From positions 777,581 through 841,580 of the forward strand of contig JAXLYE010000006.1 in the NCBI GenBank assembly GCA_046351595.1: a DNA stretch of 64,000 nt, written 5' to 3'. This document shows positions 8,844 through 18,427 of this stretch, piece by piece. The translations under genes were made by a program, and so were the position numbers. Under the pieces are notes generated by a model. That model worked only from the letters and a program-made list of their open reading frames with translations. It was not told where the DNA came from and did no database searches. The first letter of the stretch is position 1; each line of letters starts with the position of its first letter. This DNA is from JAXLYE01 sp046351595. GTDB lineage: Bacteria; Myxococcota_A; Polyangia; Palsa-1104; JAEUJZ01.

Positions 8844-9449
8844 TCAGAACTTCACGCGCGGCATGGCCAGCAGGTGGATGCCGATCGGCAGGCCGAAGAT
8901 GCCGAGCGTCCGGGCCTCGCGGAACACGGCCTCGCCGAACAGCCCGACGCCCAGGTGCAGCCGGTTGTCGCGGCCCGGGCGGGCGACGGCGTGGCGGAAG
9001 AAGCCGCCGAACCGCACCCCGTGCGCATAGGGCGACTCGTCGGGGTTCACCGACTGGACGGCGTGCAGGAAGTAGCCGCTGTAGTGGATGTCGAGATCGA
9101 GCATGGTCTCGAGGTCGTCGTGCTTGCTCAGCGGCACCGAGGCGCCGCCGCCGACCTGCCACGCCGAGGCGGCCTGGCCGCTGACCCAGCCGCCGCCGCC
9201 GCCGCCGCCGGCGTGGACGACCAGGAAGTCGATCTCGCCGCCGATGCGCGCCTCGACGCCGACGTTGCTGGCGGTGTCGATCGTCGGTGCGACCGTAAGC
9301 CGCAGCCCGAAGCACCCCGACACGAGCGGCAGGCCGCACAGCGCGACCGCCCCCAGGGACCCGCGACCCGGGCGCCGGCCGGTGCGCACAGCGGCTGCGT
9401 TGTGGAGAGTGCCGTCCAGGGGGTCGCGTAGTGTCATGAAGGGAGCCAT
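8844..9449 (-). CDS. Hypothetical outer-membrane-associated protein with possible lipobox
   Basis: A 201-residue protein. The N-terminus (about 45 residues) contains a hydrophobic run ending LPLVSGCFGL, which reads as a lipobox at Cys46. The rest looks like a small beta-rich protein with a seven-glycine run (about residue 79-86) and alternating hydrophobic strands to the C-terminal phenylalanine, as in small outer-membrane barrels. ATG 9449 and ATG 9437 are both possible; neither has a strong ribosome site. It lies 86 bases downstream of the S37 peptidase gene on the same strand. No family recognised. Confidence 0.65.
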   Translation of the reverse strand: MAPFMTLRDPLDGTLHNAAAVRTGRRPGRGSLGAVALCGLPLVSGCFGLRLTVAPTIDTASNVGVEARIGGEIDFLVVHAGGGGGGGWVSGQAASAWQVGGGASVPLSKHDDLETMLDLDIHYSGYFLHAVQSVNPDESPYAHGVRFGGFFRHAVARPGRDNRLHLGVGLFGEAVFREARTLGIFGLPIGIHLLAMPRVKF

Positions 9450-9535
9450 CTGACGCGGGAACGTCTCAATCTATCTCGTTCGGCCGGGCGCCTTCAATCG
9501 CGGCGACGGTCCGGCCGGGCTCTCGTCGGCTGCGG

Positions 9536-11050
9536 TCACAGCGGCCGCTCGCGCCGCGCTCCCGCCTCGCCGGCCCACAGGCCCTGCAGGCGCAGCTCCT
9601 CGTCGCTGAGGGCCGGGGCCAGCGGCTGCGGCGCGGGCTCGCTGACGTCGGCCCAGCGGCGCAAGAGCGCCATCGCCTTCGTGCGCAGCGGCTCGGGCAG
9701 CAGGCCCACGCGCGAGCCGTGGTTGCCGCCGGGCACGGTCAGCCGGTAGCTGTCACGCGCCAGGCCGAGCTCGAAGGCGCCCGCGCTCCACGGATCGTTG
9801 CTGCCGTAGATGAACAGGATGCGCTCGCCGTCGCTCTGCAGCCACGCCGAGATGTCGGGCATGGCCGTCGCATCGTAGGCCGCGCCGGCGCGCAGCTCGG
9901 TCGGCAGGTACTCGTCGGGGCGGTCGGTGCCGGGGTGGCGCAGGAGGTCCGCCAGGTGCGCCTCCTCGGTGGCCGGGAAGCCGAGCTGCGAGGCGGCCTG
10001 GAAGTAGTAGGGCTCGAAGCCGGCGATGCCCTGATCCGAGTACAGCGCGATGCTGCCGACATCGCTCAAAAACTTCAGCACCTGCTCGTCGGAGGCGGCG
10101 GGGTCCGGGATCTTCGCGCAGTCGGCCTGCGCGCGGTACTGCCAGAAGCCGAAGGGCAGCTCGAGCACCGAGTGCTCCAGCGCCTTGTCGATGCCCAGGC
10201 GGGTGAAGGTCGCGCCGCTGGCTCCGAGCGCGGCGACGACGGCGGTGCGGCGCGTGAGCACGGTGCGCTGGTAGTCGCGCAGGCGCTTGCGGCAGTCCGG
10301 ATCCGTGCCCGCCTGGTTGACGAACGGCACGTAGCGCGGATCCGGCGCGCCCAGGCTGTGCGGTGCCACGTAGGCCACGGTCGCGTCGACGTCGGCCGGG
10401 AAGAAGCGGCGGTGGTACACCGCGGTCATGCCGCCCTTGCTGGCGCCGGTGTTCAGGAACCGGCCGCGGTAGATCGCGCGGAAGATCTGGACGATTCGGT
10501 GCGAGTCCGCGGCCGCCTGCTGGATGGTCAGGTAGCGGAAGTCCGCGGGCTCGGGCCGCGACGGCAGGAAGTAGCGGTGCTCGAAGTCGATCTGGTTGGC
10601 CGACAAGAGCGCGGTCAGCTCGGCGCGCCCGGAGCGGCTGAAGAACGAGGCGCCGTAGCCGCTGCCGTGCAGGACCACCGGCGCGCGCAGGCCGCGGTGC
10701 AACAGCGACAGCCGCTGCTTGAAGCGCGGCCCGTCGGGGCGGGCGTGATCGACCGGCTGCTCGAGCTCGAGCTGGAAGAAGCGGTAGTCGGTCAGCGACG
10801 TCGGCTTCTCGGTCACCGAGAGCCCGGGCACGCGGCGCAGGAGGTCGAGGATGTCCGGCTCGGGCACAAGATCGACGGGCGGCGCCAGATCGGGCGGCGA
10901 CGCGAGATCCGCGGTCGCATCGGGCGCGGCGATCAGCGCCTCCTGCACCGGCTCCGGGCACGCGGCGAGGGTCAGCGCGAGGGCAGCGAGCGAGAGCAGC
11001 CACGCCGTCGGCCGGCTGCGTTTCGAGGCGAAGGAGCGGGGTTTCTGCAC
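9536..11050 (-). CDS. Secreted S37 (PS-10) family tripeptidyl aminopeptidase-like lipoprotein
   Basis: A 504-residue serine peptidase of the alpha/beta-hydrolase type. The signal peptide (residues 1-31) ends in LTLAAC, a lipobox. A linker with repeated Pro/Asp (ASPPDLAPPVDLVPEPD) follows. The nucleophile lies in NTGASKGGMTAVYH (Ser about 204), the acid in YGSNDPWSAGA and the base His in GGNHGSR, in the order expected for family S37. It likely trims tripeptides from extracellular protein, in line with a predatory or saprophytic life. GTG 11050 is the start: AGGAGG lies 5 bases upstream. The much longer open frame extending to 13147 is antisense to the cysteine-repeat gene. It is divergent from that gene, with 159 bases between the starts. 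Confidence 0.9.
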   Translation of the reverse strand: MQKPRSFASKRSRPTAWLLSLAALALTLAACPEPVQEALIAAPDATADLASPPDLAPPVDLVPEPDILDLLRRVPGLSVTEKPTSLTDYRFFQLELEQPVDHARPDGPRFKQRLSLLHRGLRAPVVLHGSGYGASFFSRSGRAELTALLSANQIDFEHRYFLPSRPEPADFRYLTIQQAAADSHRIVQIFRAIYRGRFLNTGASKGGMTAVYHRRFFPADVDATVAYVAPHSLGAPDPRYVPFVNQAGTDPDCRKRLRDYQRTVLTRRTAVVAALGASGATFTRLGIDKALEHSVLELPFGFWQYRAQADCAKIPDPAASDEQVLKFLSDVGSIALYSDQGIAGFEPYYFQAASQLGFPATEEAHLADLLRHPGTDRPDEYLPTELRAGAAYDATAMPDISAWLQSDGERILFIYGSNDPWSAGAFELGLARDSYRLTVPGGNHGSRVGLLPEPLRTKAMALLRRWADVSEPAPQPLAPALSDEELRLQGLWAGEAGARRERPL

Positions 11051-11209
11051 GGGATCCTCCTGAGGTCTGGGCCCGGTCTGCAAGGAGCGCGGCGGCGGCG
11101 GCGCCGGGAGCGCGCGCAGTATAGGACCCGGCCTCCGGACCGCGACGAATCTGTCGGTGCGGCGTGCGAGAGTCCCTGCTTCCAGCGATGCGAGATCAGG
11201 AGGATTCGG

Positions 11210-14200
11210 ATGCGAAGAGACACGCTGCGGGCTGCTTGTGTAGGACCCCTGGGAGCGCTGCTGCTCGTCGGCGCGGCGCTCGGCTCCGGGTGCGGCCGTG
11301 AGCCGCCGGCGCCCGACCTGCCGGCGACGGCGCAGCAGCCGCTGACCCTGTCCCCGGCGGCGCTCGGGACCGACGGTCGCGGGGACGAGCCGGCCCGGCC
11401 GGTGCCGCGCGGCCTGCGCGCCGCGTACCTGCAGCAGCGTCAGCGCGAGGCCGGTCCCGAGCACGCGCTGTCGCCGCAGGCCGACGCCCGCGACACCCTG
11501 ATCGGCCGCAGCCCCGAGCAGGGGATGGAGCTGCGCCTCGATCGCGGCGGAGTGGTCCTGAGCGCGCCGTCGTCCTCGTCCTCGTCTTCGTCCTTGGGGG
11601 CGACCGGCGAGCGGGCCGCGGCCTGGCAGGTGCGCACCGCCCTCACAGCCGTCCGCTGCGGCGCCGTCACGCAGCCGCTCGTCGCCGCCGCGCCGCGCGT
11701 GGTCGAGCCGGGCGCCGGCTCCGCGCGCGCGACCGAGGTCCGCTACGAGCGCGGCCGCGGCCTGACCGAGTGGTACCTCAACGGACCGCTCGGCCTGGAG
11801 CAGGGCTTCACCGTCGCCGTACCCCCGGACTGCGGCGGCGCCGCGCCCGAGCTGCGCTTCGATCTCGCGATCACGACGTCGCTGAGCGTCCGCGACCGCG
11901 GCGCCGACACCCTCGAGCTGTTCGACGCGGGCGGGGTCCGGCGCGTCGCGTACGGCGAGCTCTATGCCGCGGACGCCGACGGGCGCGAGCTGCCGGCGCG
12001 GCTGACCTGGGACGCCGCCGCGCGCACGGCCCGGCTGCACGTTGACGCCCGCGACGCGCGCTACCCGCTGCGCATCGATCCGCTGTGGAGCGAGCAGGCC
12101 AAGCTCCGGCCCTTCGACGGCGACAGCAGCCACTACTTCGCCAGCGACGTCGCCATCTCGGGCGACACCGCGGTCGTCGGCGCGGTGCCGGCGCTCGTCG
12201 GCCTCGTCGGCAAGGTCTATGTCTTCGTGCGCAGCGGCGGGGTGTGGAGCGGGCAGCGCGTGCTCACCGCCTCGGACGGCACCCCCGACGACAACTTCGG
12301 CGCCGGGGTCGCCATCTCGGGCGACACCATCCTCGTCGGTGCCCTGCGCGCCTCGGTCGGCGGCCGCGCCGGCGCCGGCAAGACCTACGTCTTCCGCCGC
12401 AGCGGCACGCCGCCGACCTGGACCCAGGAGGCCATCCTCACCTCGATCCTCACCGCCACCACCGACGGCTTCGGCTACGCGGTCGCGATCTCCGGCGAGA
12501 CCGCGCTCATCGGCGTGTGCGGCGCCGACGTCGGCGGCCGGGACGCGGCGGGCCAGGCCGAGGTCTTCGTCCGCAGCGGCACCAGCTGGGCGCGCCAGGC
12601 GGTGCTCTCCGCCTCGGACCCGGAGCAGTGGGGCTTCTTCGGCTGCTCCGCGGCGCTGCACGGCGACACCGCGCTCATCGGCGCGTACGGCGCCGACGTC
12701 CCCGGCAAGCCCAACGCCGGCAAGGCCTACGTCTTCGCCCGCAGCGGCACCGCCTGGAGGCAGCAGTCCATCCTCACCGCCAGCGACGGCGCCGCCAACG
12801 ACTACCTGGGCGCGGACGTGGCGCTGTTCGGCAGCACCGCGGTGGTCGGCGCCGCCTACGCCGACGCCGCCGGCCTCAAGGACAGCGGCAAGGCCTACGT
12901 CTTCACCCGCAGCGGCACCACGTGGAGCCAGCAGGCCGCCCTCACCGCCTCCGATCCCGCCTCTGAGGACTACTTCGGCAGCTCGGTCGCGGTCGCAGAC
13001 GGCGCCATCCTCGTCGGTGCGTACCGTGCTTCGCCGTGGGGCCTCTCGCACGCGGGCAAGGCGTACGCCTTCGCGCCGACCGGGACGCCGGCGAGCTGGA
13101 CGCAGCGCGCCCTGCTCACCGCCTCGGACGTCGAGTCGCTCTTGCACTTCGGCGATCGCGTCGCGATCGGCGGCGACACCGCGCTCATCGGCGCCTCGTT
13201 CCTGTGGAACACCAGCGCCGGGGCCTACGTCTTCCAGCTCACCACGCCGCAGCCGAACGGCAGCCGCTGCAGCGACAGCGACGAGTGCACGAGCGGCTTC
13301 TGCGCCGACGGCGTCTGCTGCGACAGCGCCTGCGGCGGCGGCGTCGACAGCGACTGCCAGGCCTGCAGCGCCGCCAAGAAGCAGAGCGGCAGCGACGGCA
13401 CGTGCGGACCGGCCCGGGCCGCCGCGGTGTGCCGCCCGGCCGCCGGCGGCTGCGACGTCGCGGAGGCCTGCGACGGCAGCGCCACCGCCTGCCCGGCCGA
13501 CGTCCGGCTCGCGGCGCGCACCCTCTGCCGCGCCGCCGCCGGCGACTGCGACGTCGCGGAGGTCTGCGACGGCCTGAGCGCCCTGTGCCCGAGCGACGCG
13601 CGCGTCCCCGCCGGCACCACCTGCCGCGGCGCCACCGGCAGCTGCGACGCCGCCGAGTCCTGCGACGGCGAAAGCGCCGTGTGCCCGGCCGACGCGAAGA
13701 AGCCGGCCGGCAGCGTCTGCCGCGCCGCCGCCGGCCCCTGCGATCGCGCCGAGTCCTGCGACGGCCTGAGCGCCGCCTGCCCGACGGACCAGAAGGCGCC
13801 CGCCGGCCAGGTCTGCCGCCCCGCGACCGGGCCGTGCGATCAGGAGGAGACGTGCAGCGGCCGCAGCATCTCGTGCCCGACCAACAAGCTCAAGCCGAGC
13901 GGCAGCTCGTGCCGCGCCGCGGCCGGCCCCTGCGACGAGCCCGAGCTGTGCAGCGGCACCAGCGCCGCCTGCCCGACCGATGCGCTCAAGCCCAACACCG
14001 CGGTCTGTCGCGCCGCCGCCGGTCCCTGCGATCTGGCGGAGTTCTGCAGCGGCGCCGCGAGCGCCTGCCCCGCGGATCAGTTCAAGCCGGTCATCGCGGT
14101 CTGCCGCCCCACCCTCGGCCTGTGCGACCTCGCCGAGTACTGCACCGGCGGCGGTCCGGCCTGCCCGCCCGACGACCTGCTGCCCGCCGGCACGGTCTGC

Positions 14201-14332
14201 CGCGACGTCACCGGCGCGTGCGACCAGCCCGAGGTCTGCAGCGGCACCCGCGCCTCGTGCCCGGCCGACAGCGCCCAGCCCGACGGCACCGCCTGCCCGG
14301 GAGGCCAGTGCAAGGCCGGCCTGTGCATCTGA
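11210..14332 (+). CDS. Surface protein with 7 FG-GAP-like propeller blades and 9 disintegrin-like Cys repeats
   Basis: A 1040-residue exported protein. The signal region ends in LGSGCGR (probable lipoprotein). Residues about 40-290 form a non-repetitive N-terminal region with a serine run and EWYLNGPLGLEQGF. Then come seven propeller blades, each with a segment like LTASDxxxxDxFGxxVAISGDTALIGA ending in xxYVFxRSGT (about 60 residues each, 12.1-13.25 kb). A Cys-rich linker (DECTSGFCADGVCC) leads to nine 32-residue units of the type CRxAxGxCDxAExCxG...CPxD. It ends GGQCKAGLCI. It probably acts in adhesion or cell-surface recognition. ATG 11210 has AGGAGG 7 bases upstream. A full paralogue lies at 47351. 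Confidence 0.92.
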   Translation: MRRDTLRAACVGPLGALLLVGAALGSGCGREPPAPDLPATAQQPLTLSPAALGTDGRGDEPARPVPRGLRAAYLQQRQREAGPEHALSPQADARDTLIGRSPEQGMELRLDRGGVVLSAPSSSSSSSSLGATGERAAAWQVRTALTAVRCGAVTQPLVAAAPRVVEPGAGSARATEVRYERGRGLTEWYLNGPLGLEQGFTVAVPPDCGGAAPELRFDLAITTSLSVRDRGADTLELFDAGGVRRVAYGELYAADADGRELPARLTWDAAARTARLHVDARDARYPLRIDPLWSEQAKLRPFDGDSSHYFASDVAISGDTAVVGAVPALVGLVGKVYVFVRSGGVWSGQRVLTASDGTPDDNFGAGVAISGDTILVGALRASVGGRAGAGKTYVFRRSGTPPTWTQEAILTSILTATTDGFGYAVAISGETALIGVCGADVGGRDAAGQAEVFVRSGTSWARQAVLSASDPEQWGFFGCSAALHGDTALIGAYGADVPGKPNAGKAYVFARSGTAWRQQSILTASDGAANDYLGADVALFGSTAVVGAAYADAAGLKDSGKAYVFTRSGTTWSQQAALTASDPASEDYFGSSVAVADGAILVGAYRASPWGLSHAGKAYAFAPTGTPASWTQRALLTASDVESLLHFGDRVAIGGDTALIGASFLWNTSAGAYVFQLTTPQPNGSRCSDSDECTSGFCADGVCCDSACGGGVDSDCQACSAAKKQSGSDGTCGPARAAAVCRPAAGGCDVAEACDGSATACPADVRLAARTLCRAAAGDCDVAEVCDGLSALCPSDARVPAGTTCRGATGSCDAAESCDGESAVCPADAKKPAGSVCRAAAGPCDRAESCDGLSAACPTDQKAPAGQVCRPATGPCDQEETCSGRSISCPTNKLKPSGSSCRAAAGPCDEPELCSGTSAACPTDALKPNTAVCRAAAGPCDLAEFCSGAASACPADQFKPVIAVCRPTLGLCDLAEYCTGGGPACPPDDLLPAGTVCRDVTGACDQPEVCSGTRASCPADSAQPDGTACPGGQCKAGLCI

Positions 14333-14395
14333 GCCTGCGGCCCGCTCCGGTCCCCGACCGGGACGCCGGCCGCGCGGCGGGGCCGCTGCGTCGGC

Positions 14396-14635
14396 TCAGC
14401 TCTCGAGCGAAGCCCGCAGGAACCAGGCGTGCTTCTCGAACTCGGTCACGATGCCGGTCAGCAGGTCGACCGTATCGGTGTCGCCCTGCTGCTCGGCGGT
14501 GCGGCGCGACTTGCGCACGCCCTCCAGGTACTTCTCGATGCGCTCGGCGAGCAGCCGCACGTGCTCCAGATCGCGCGTCGCCTCCTGCGGATACTCCGGG
14601 AGGCGCGGCGGCGCGGGCGGCGGATGCTCTATCAT
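14396..14635 (-). pseudogene. Dps-family remnant (C-terminal half only)
   Basis: The frame encodes 79 residues matching the C-terminal half of Dps ferritins: a short YP turn, then helix DLEHVRLLAERIEKYLEGV, a QGDTDTVDLL segment and the closing helix EFEKHAWFLRASLES. Intact Dps proteins are about 160-180 residues; the N-terminal half with the ferroxidase His/Asp/Glu ligands is missing. Upstream of ATG 14635 the frame continues only as antisense of the thiolase gene. So the gene was cut by deletion or by insertion of the thiolase gene. It may still be expressed as a small protein, but it cannot form a normal Dps shell. Confidence 0.75.
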
Positions 14636-14641
14636 CGGCCG

Positions 14642-15925
14642 ATGCAGGACGTGACATCTGAGTCCCCGGGCGCGGCGCCGCTGCGACCGGATCCGGTCTA
14701 TGTGCTCGGCGGCGCGCAGACCGACTTCGCGCGCAACGTCACCAAAGAGGGGCGCACGCTGTTCGACCTCGGCCGCGAGGCCATCCTCGGCGCCATCGCG
14801 GACGCGGCGATCGAGGCGCGCGAGATCCAGGTCGGCCACGTCGGCAACTTCGTCGGCGAGCTGCTGAGCGATCAGGGGCACCTCGGCGCGCTCGTGCCGG
14901 AGGCCGATCCGGCGCTCGACGGCCTGCCGACAGCGCGGCACGAGGCGGCGTGCGCCTCGGGCAGCGTGGCAGCGCTGGCGGCCATGGCCGATCTGCAGGC
15001 CGGGCGCTACGACGTGGCGTGCGTGCTCGGCATCGAGCTGATGCGCGGGCGCGGCGGCTTCGAGGCGCAGCAGAAGCTCGGCGTGGCCGCGCGCGTGCCC
15101 GACGAGACCGCGGGCGTCGCCTTCCCGTGGCCGTCGCTGCTGTCGGCGGTCGCCGACGAGTACGAGCGGCGCTACGGCGAGCCCGAGCAGCTCAAGGCCG
15201 CGCTGCGCGCCCTGGCCGCCAACAACTTTGCCTGCGCCAAGCGCAACCCGCGGGCGCAGGCGCGCGGCTGGACGCTCGGCGAGCGCTCGTTCCTCGACGA
15301 CGACGAGGCGAACCCCGTGGTCGCGGGGCGGCTGCGCCGGCACGACTGCTGCCCGGTCACCGACGGGGCGGCCTGCGTCATCCTGGCCTCGCCGCGCTTC
15401 GCCGCCAGCTGGGCGGCACGGCACGGCAAGGATCTCGGCGCCGTGGCACGCATCACCGGCTTCGGGCACCGCACCAGCCGCCTCGGGCTGCGCGACAAGC
15501 TCGATCGCAGCGCCGGCTCGCCGTACCTCTTCCCGCACGTGCGCGCGGCCCTTGTCGAGGCCCTGGGCCGCGCCGGCCTGCGCGACGCCTGGGACCTGTC
15601 CGCGATCGAGTGCCACGACTGCTTCACGGTAATGGAGTACATGATCCTCGATCACCTCGGCCTCGGCCCGCCGGGGCGGCCCTACGCGGCGGTGCTCGAC
15701 GGCTCGGTGCTGGCGGGCGGGCGCCTGCCGGTCAACTCGAGCGGCGGCCTGCTCGGCGGCGGCCACCCCGTCGGTGCCACCGGCGTGCGCATGCTGCTGG
15801 ACGCGTCGCGTCAGGTCGAGGGCCGCGCCGGCGGCTGCCAGGTCCCGGGCGCGCGCCGCGTCGCGACCGTCAACATCGGCGGCAGCGCCACCACCGTCGT
15901 CAGCTTCGTCGTCGAGCGCGCCTGA
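14642..15925 (+). CDS. Thiolase-family acetyl-CoA acetyltransferase (SCP2-type)
   Basis: A 427-residue thiolase. The N-terminal half has VYVLGGAQTDFARN and the nucleophile Cys in the HEAACASGSVAALAA segment (residue about 103). The C-terminal half has CHDCFTVMEYMILDHLG (the HDCF motif of SCP2-type thiolases) and the loop NSSGGLLGGGHPVGATGVRM. It condenses or cleaves acyl-CoA; the SCP2-like motifs suggest lipid or sterol side-chain type substrates, but this is inference. No partner genes adjoin. ATG 14642 lies only 6 bases from the start of the divergent Dps remnant; ATG 14624 in frame is an alternative. Any promoter must therefore lie inside the remnant. Confidence 0.9.
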   Translation: MQDVTSESPGAAPLRPDPVYVLGGAQTDFARNVTKEGRTLFDLGREAILGAIADAAIEAREIQVGHVGNFVGELLSDQGHLGALVPEADPALDGLPTARHEAACASGSVAALAAMADLQAGRYDVACVLGIELMRGRGGFEAQQKLGVAARVPDETAGVAFPWPSLLSAVADEYERRYGEPEQLKAALRALAANNFACAKRNPRAQARGWTLGERSFLDDDEANPVVAGRLRRHDCCPVTDGAACVILASPRFAASWAARHGKDLGAVARITGFGHRTSRLGLRDKLDRSAGSPYLFPHVRAALVEALGRAGLRDAWDLSAIECHDCFTVMEYMILDHLGLGPPGRPYAAVLDGSVLAGGRLPVNSSGGLLGGGHPVGATGVRMLLDASRQVEGRAGGCQVPGARRVATVNIGGSATTVVSFVVERA

Positions 15926-16382
15926 CAATACCCGCCGCGCCCGCCGCGCCCGCTGCGCCCGTTGCGCCCGCCGGGCCAGATGACGCGCCGCGGCCAGCCC
16001 GTGCGTCGCCTGGCAGCGCTCGCAAGCAGACCGCGCCCGGGCCTCCTTGCGGGATTTCCCCAGCCGCCCCGCCGTTCGCTACACCTCGTCTCCGCGCCGC
16101 CTGCCCGGGAGGCTGCTGTGTGCGGACCGCCCCGGCCGCTGCCGGCCACCGCCCAATCTCGCGACATCGCTGGCCATTGCCGCCCGTCGCCGCGCCGCGC
16201 TCTCTGGGTAGGCGCCGCCGCACCGGACCTACATTGAGCAGCCGCCTGCCCCACGCGACAAAAAGCGCCGGCCCAGCTTCTAGCGAGACCCGTGCCGAGA
16301 AAAACCCTTCCGCTTTTTGCTCGCCAAAAAGTACCATGCAAGAATCCTTGCTGAGGCGCAGCCGCCTCAGACCGTAACCAGC
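15926..16382. other. 457-bp intergenic region upstream of clpX
   Basis: No convincing gene. The first part (about 15934-15973) is a 9-bp tandem array of GCGCCCGCC-like units. The last 80 bases are unusually A/T-rich for this genome (runs of A and T around 16301-16330, including CTTTTT-7-AAAAAG at 16313-16331) and probably carry the clpX promoter, followed by the hairpin at 16351-16370. No clear -35/-10 pair could be fixed. Confidence 0.6.
16351..16370 (+). promoter_or_regulatory. Perfect hairpin in the clpX leader
   Basis: CTGAGGCG(CAGC)CGCCTCAG, an 8-bp perfect stem with a 4-base loop, ends 12 bases before the clpX ATG. It covers the place where a ribosome site would be expected, and no Shine-Dalgarno sequence is visible in the remaining bases. 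It could control translation or be a protein-binding palindrome. Confidence 0.6.
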
Positions 16383-17591
<1,209 letters not shown>

Positions 17592-17602
17592 GCCCGCCGC
17601 TC

Positions 17603-17625
17603 CGCTCTCCTCGACGGGGAGAGCG
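17603..17625 (+). terminator. Stem-loop just after clpX
   Basis: CGCTCTCC(TCGACGG)GGAGAGCG, an 8-bp perfect stem 11 bases after the clpX stop. No T-run follows, so termination here would be of the weak, GC-rich kind or factor-assisted. It sits in the gap between two convergent genes. Confidence 0.45.
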
Positions 17626-17642
17626 CCCTCCAAGTCCCCGCA

Positions 17643-17688
17643 GCGATCTCCGAAGCGAACTCCGAAGCGACCTTTCGAAGCGATCTGG
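17643..17688. repeat. 12-13 bp tandem repeat between convergent genes
   Basis: Units GCGATCTCCGAA, GCGAACTCCGAA, GCGACCTTTCGAA and a partial GCGATCTGG follow each other between clpX and the methyltransferase stop. No function known. Confidence 0.7.
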
Positions 17689-17695
17689 GGCCGGG

Positions 17696-18403
17696 CTACG
17701 GCCGCGCCACGAACAGCGCGACCGAGCCGCGGACGCGGATCTCGTGCCGGCCGAAGTGCGCGGCGAGGCCCTGCTCGAGGGCTTCGCGCGTGTCGTGCTG
17801 ATTGCTGAAGATGCCGCGGCGGTTGTAGAGGGCCATCAGCCGCTGCGCCAGCAGCCCGCGCGGCGCCGGCCGGCCGAGGATCGTCGAGCCGAACAGCACG
17901 CCGTCCGGGGCGAGCAGGCCGCGCAGGTGGCCGAAGACGCGGGCCTTGTACGCAAGGTCCCCGGGCAGGCAGTGCAGCACGTAGTTCAGGCCGATCGAGC
18001 GGAACGGCGCCAGATCGATCGCCTCGGGGTCGAGCGGCTGCAGGATGTCGGCGCGGTAGCTGACCGGCGCGTAGCGGCGCACGCGGTGCTCGGTGAAGCG
18101 CAGCGAGCCCTCGCTGAAATCAAGCAGCGCCAGCGTCGGGTGGGCGACGGGGAAGCGGCAGCGATCCAGGAAGTAGCCGCTGCCGACGCCGACGTCGAGG
18201 TGGCGATCCGAGACGTGCTCGTCGTAGAGGCGCAGGAGCTCGCGCGTCGGGCAGCGCCACAGGTAGGTGTTCGAGAGGCCGAGCACCACCGGGTCGTAGA
18301 GGCTGAGCACGCCCTTGTTGTAGACGGCGGCGCCGGGGCGCGGGTCCAGGCGCGCGGTGCGGGCGCGGGCTTGCGTGTCCATGTGCGGGGCTCCAGGCGG
18401 CAC
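17696..18403 (-). CDS. Class I SAM-dependent methyltransferase
   Basis: A 235-residue soluble methyltransferase. Motif I is LDVGVGSGYFLDR (residues about 69-81), the acidic end of strand 2 is ALLDFSEGSLRF, motif II is YRADILQPL, and IGLNYVLHCLP follows as motif III. The C-terminal part ends in a beta-hairpin (EIRVRGSVALFVARP). The substrate is not evident; the N-terminus (NKGVLSLYDPVVLGLSN) resembles small-molecule methyltransferases acting on quinone or polyketide-like targets. GTG 18403 has AAGGAG 5 bases upstream; ATG 18382 with TGGAG is an alternative start. It follows metF by 24 bases on the same strand, so the two are probably co-transcribed and may share one-carbon/SAM metabolism. Confidence 0.88.
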   Translation of the reverse strand: MPPGAPHMDTQARARTARLDPRPGAAVYNKGVLSLYDPVVLGLSNTYLWRCPTRELLRLYDEHVSDRHLDVGVGSGYFLDRCRFPVAHPTLALLDFSEGSLRFTEHRVRRYAPVSYRADILQPLDPEAIDLAPFRSIGLNYVLHCLPGDLAYKARVFGHLRGLLAPDGVLFGSTILGRPAPRGLLAQRLMALYNRRGIFSNQHDTREALEQGLAAHFGRHEIRVRGSVALFVARP

Positions 18404-18427
18404 GGGGCTCCTTCGCCGTCCGCAGCG

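Noticed and set aside
9719..11209. 5' extension of the surface protein frame
   Set aside because: Antisense to the S37 peptidase; the true start with AGGAGG and a signal peptide is at 11210.
11051..13147. 5' extension of the peptidase frame
   Set aside because: Antisense to the cysteine-repeat gene; GTG 11050 has a strong ribosome site and signal peptide.
13410..14330. CRISPR-like regular repeats (also 49500-50400)
   Set aside because: The 96-bp periodicity comes from protein-coding 32-residue cysteine repeats in an intact frame.
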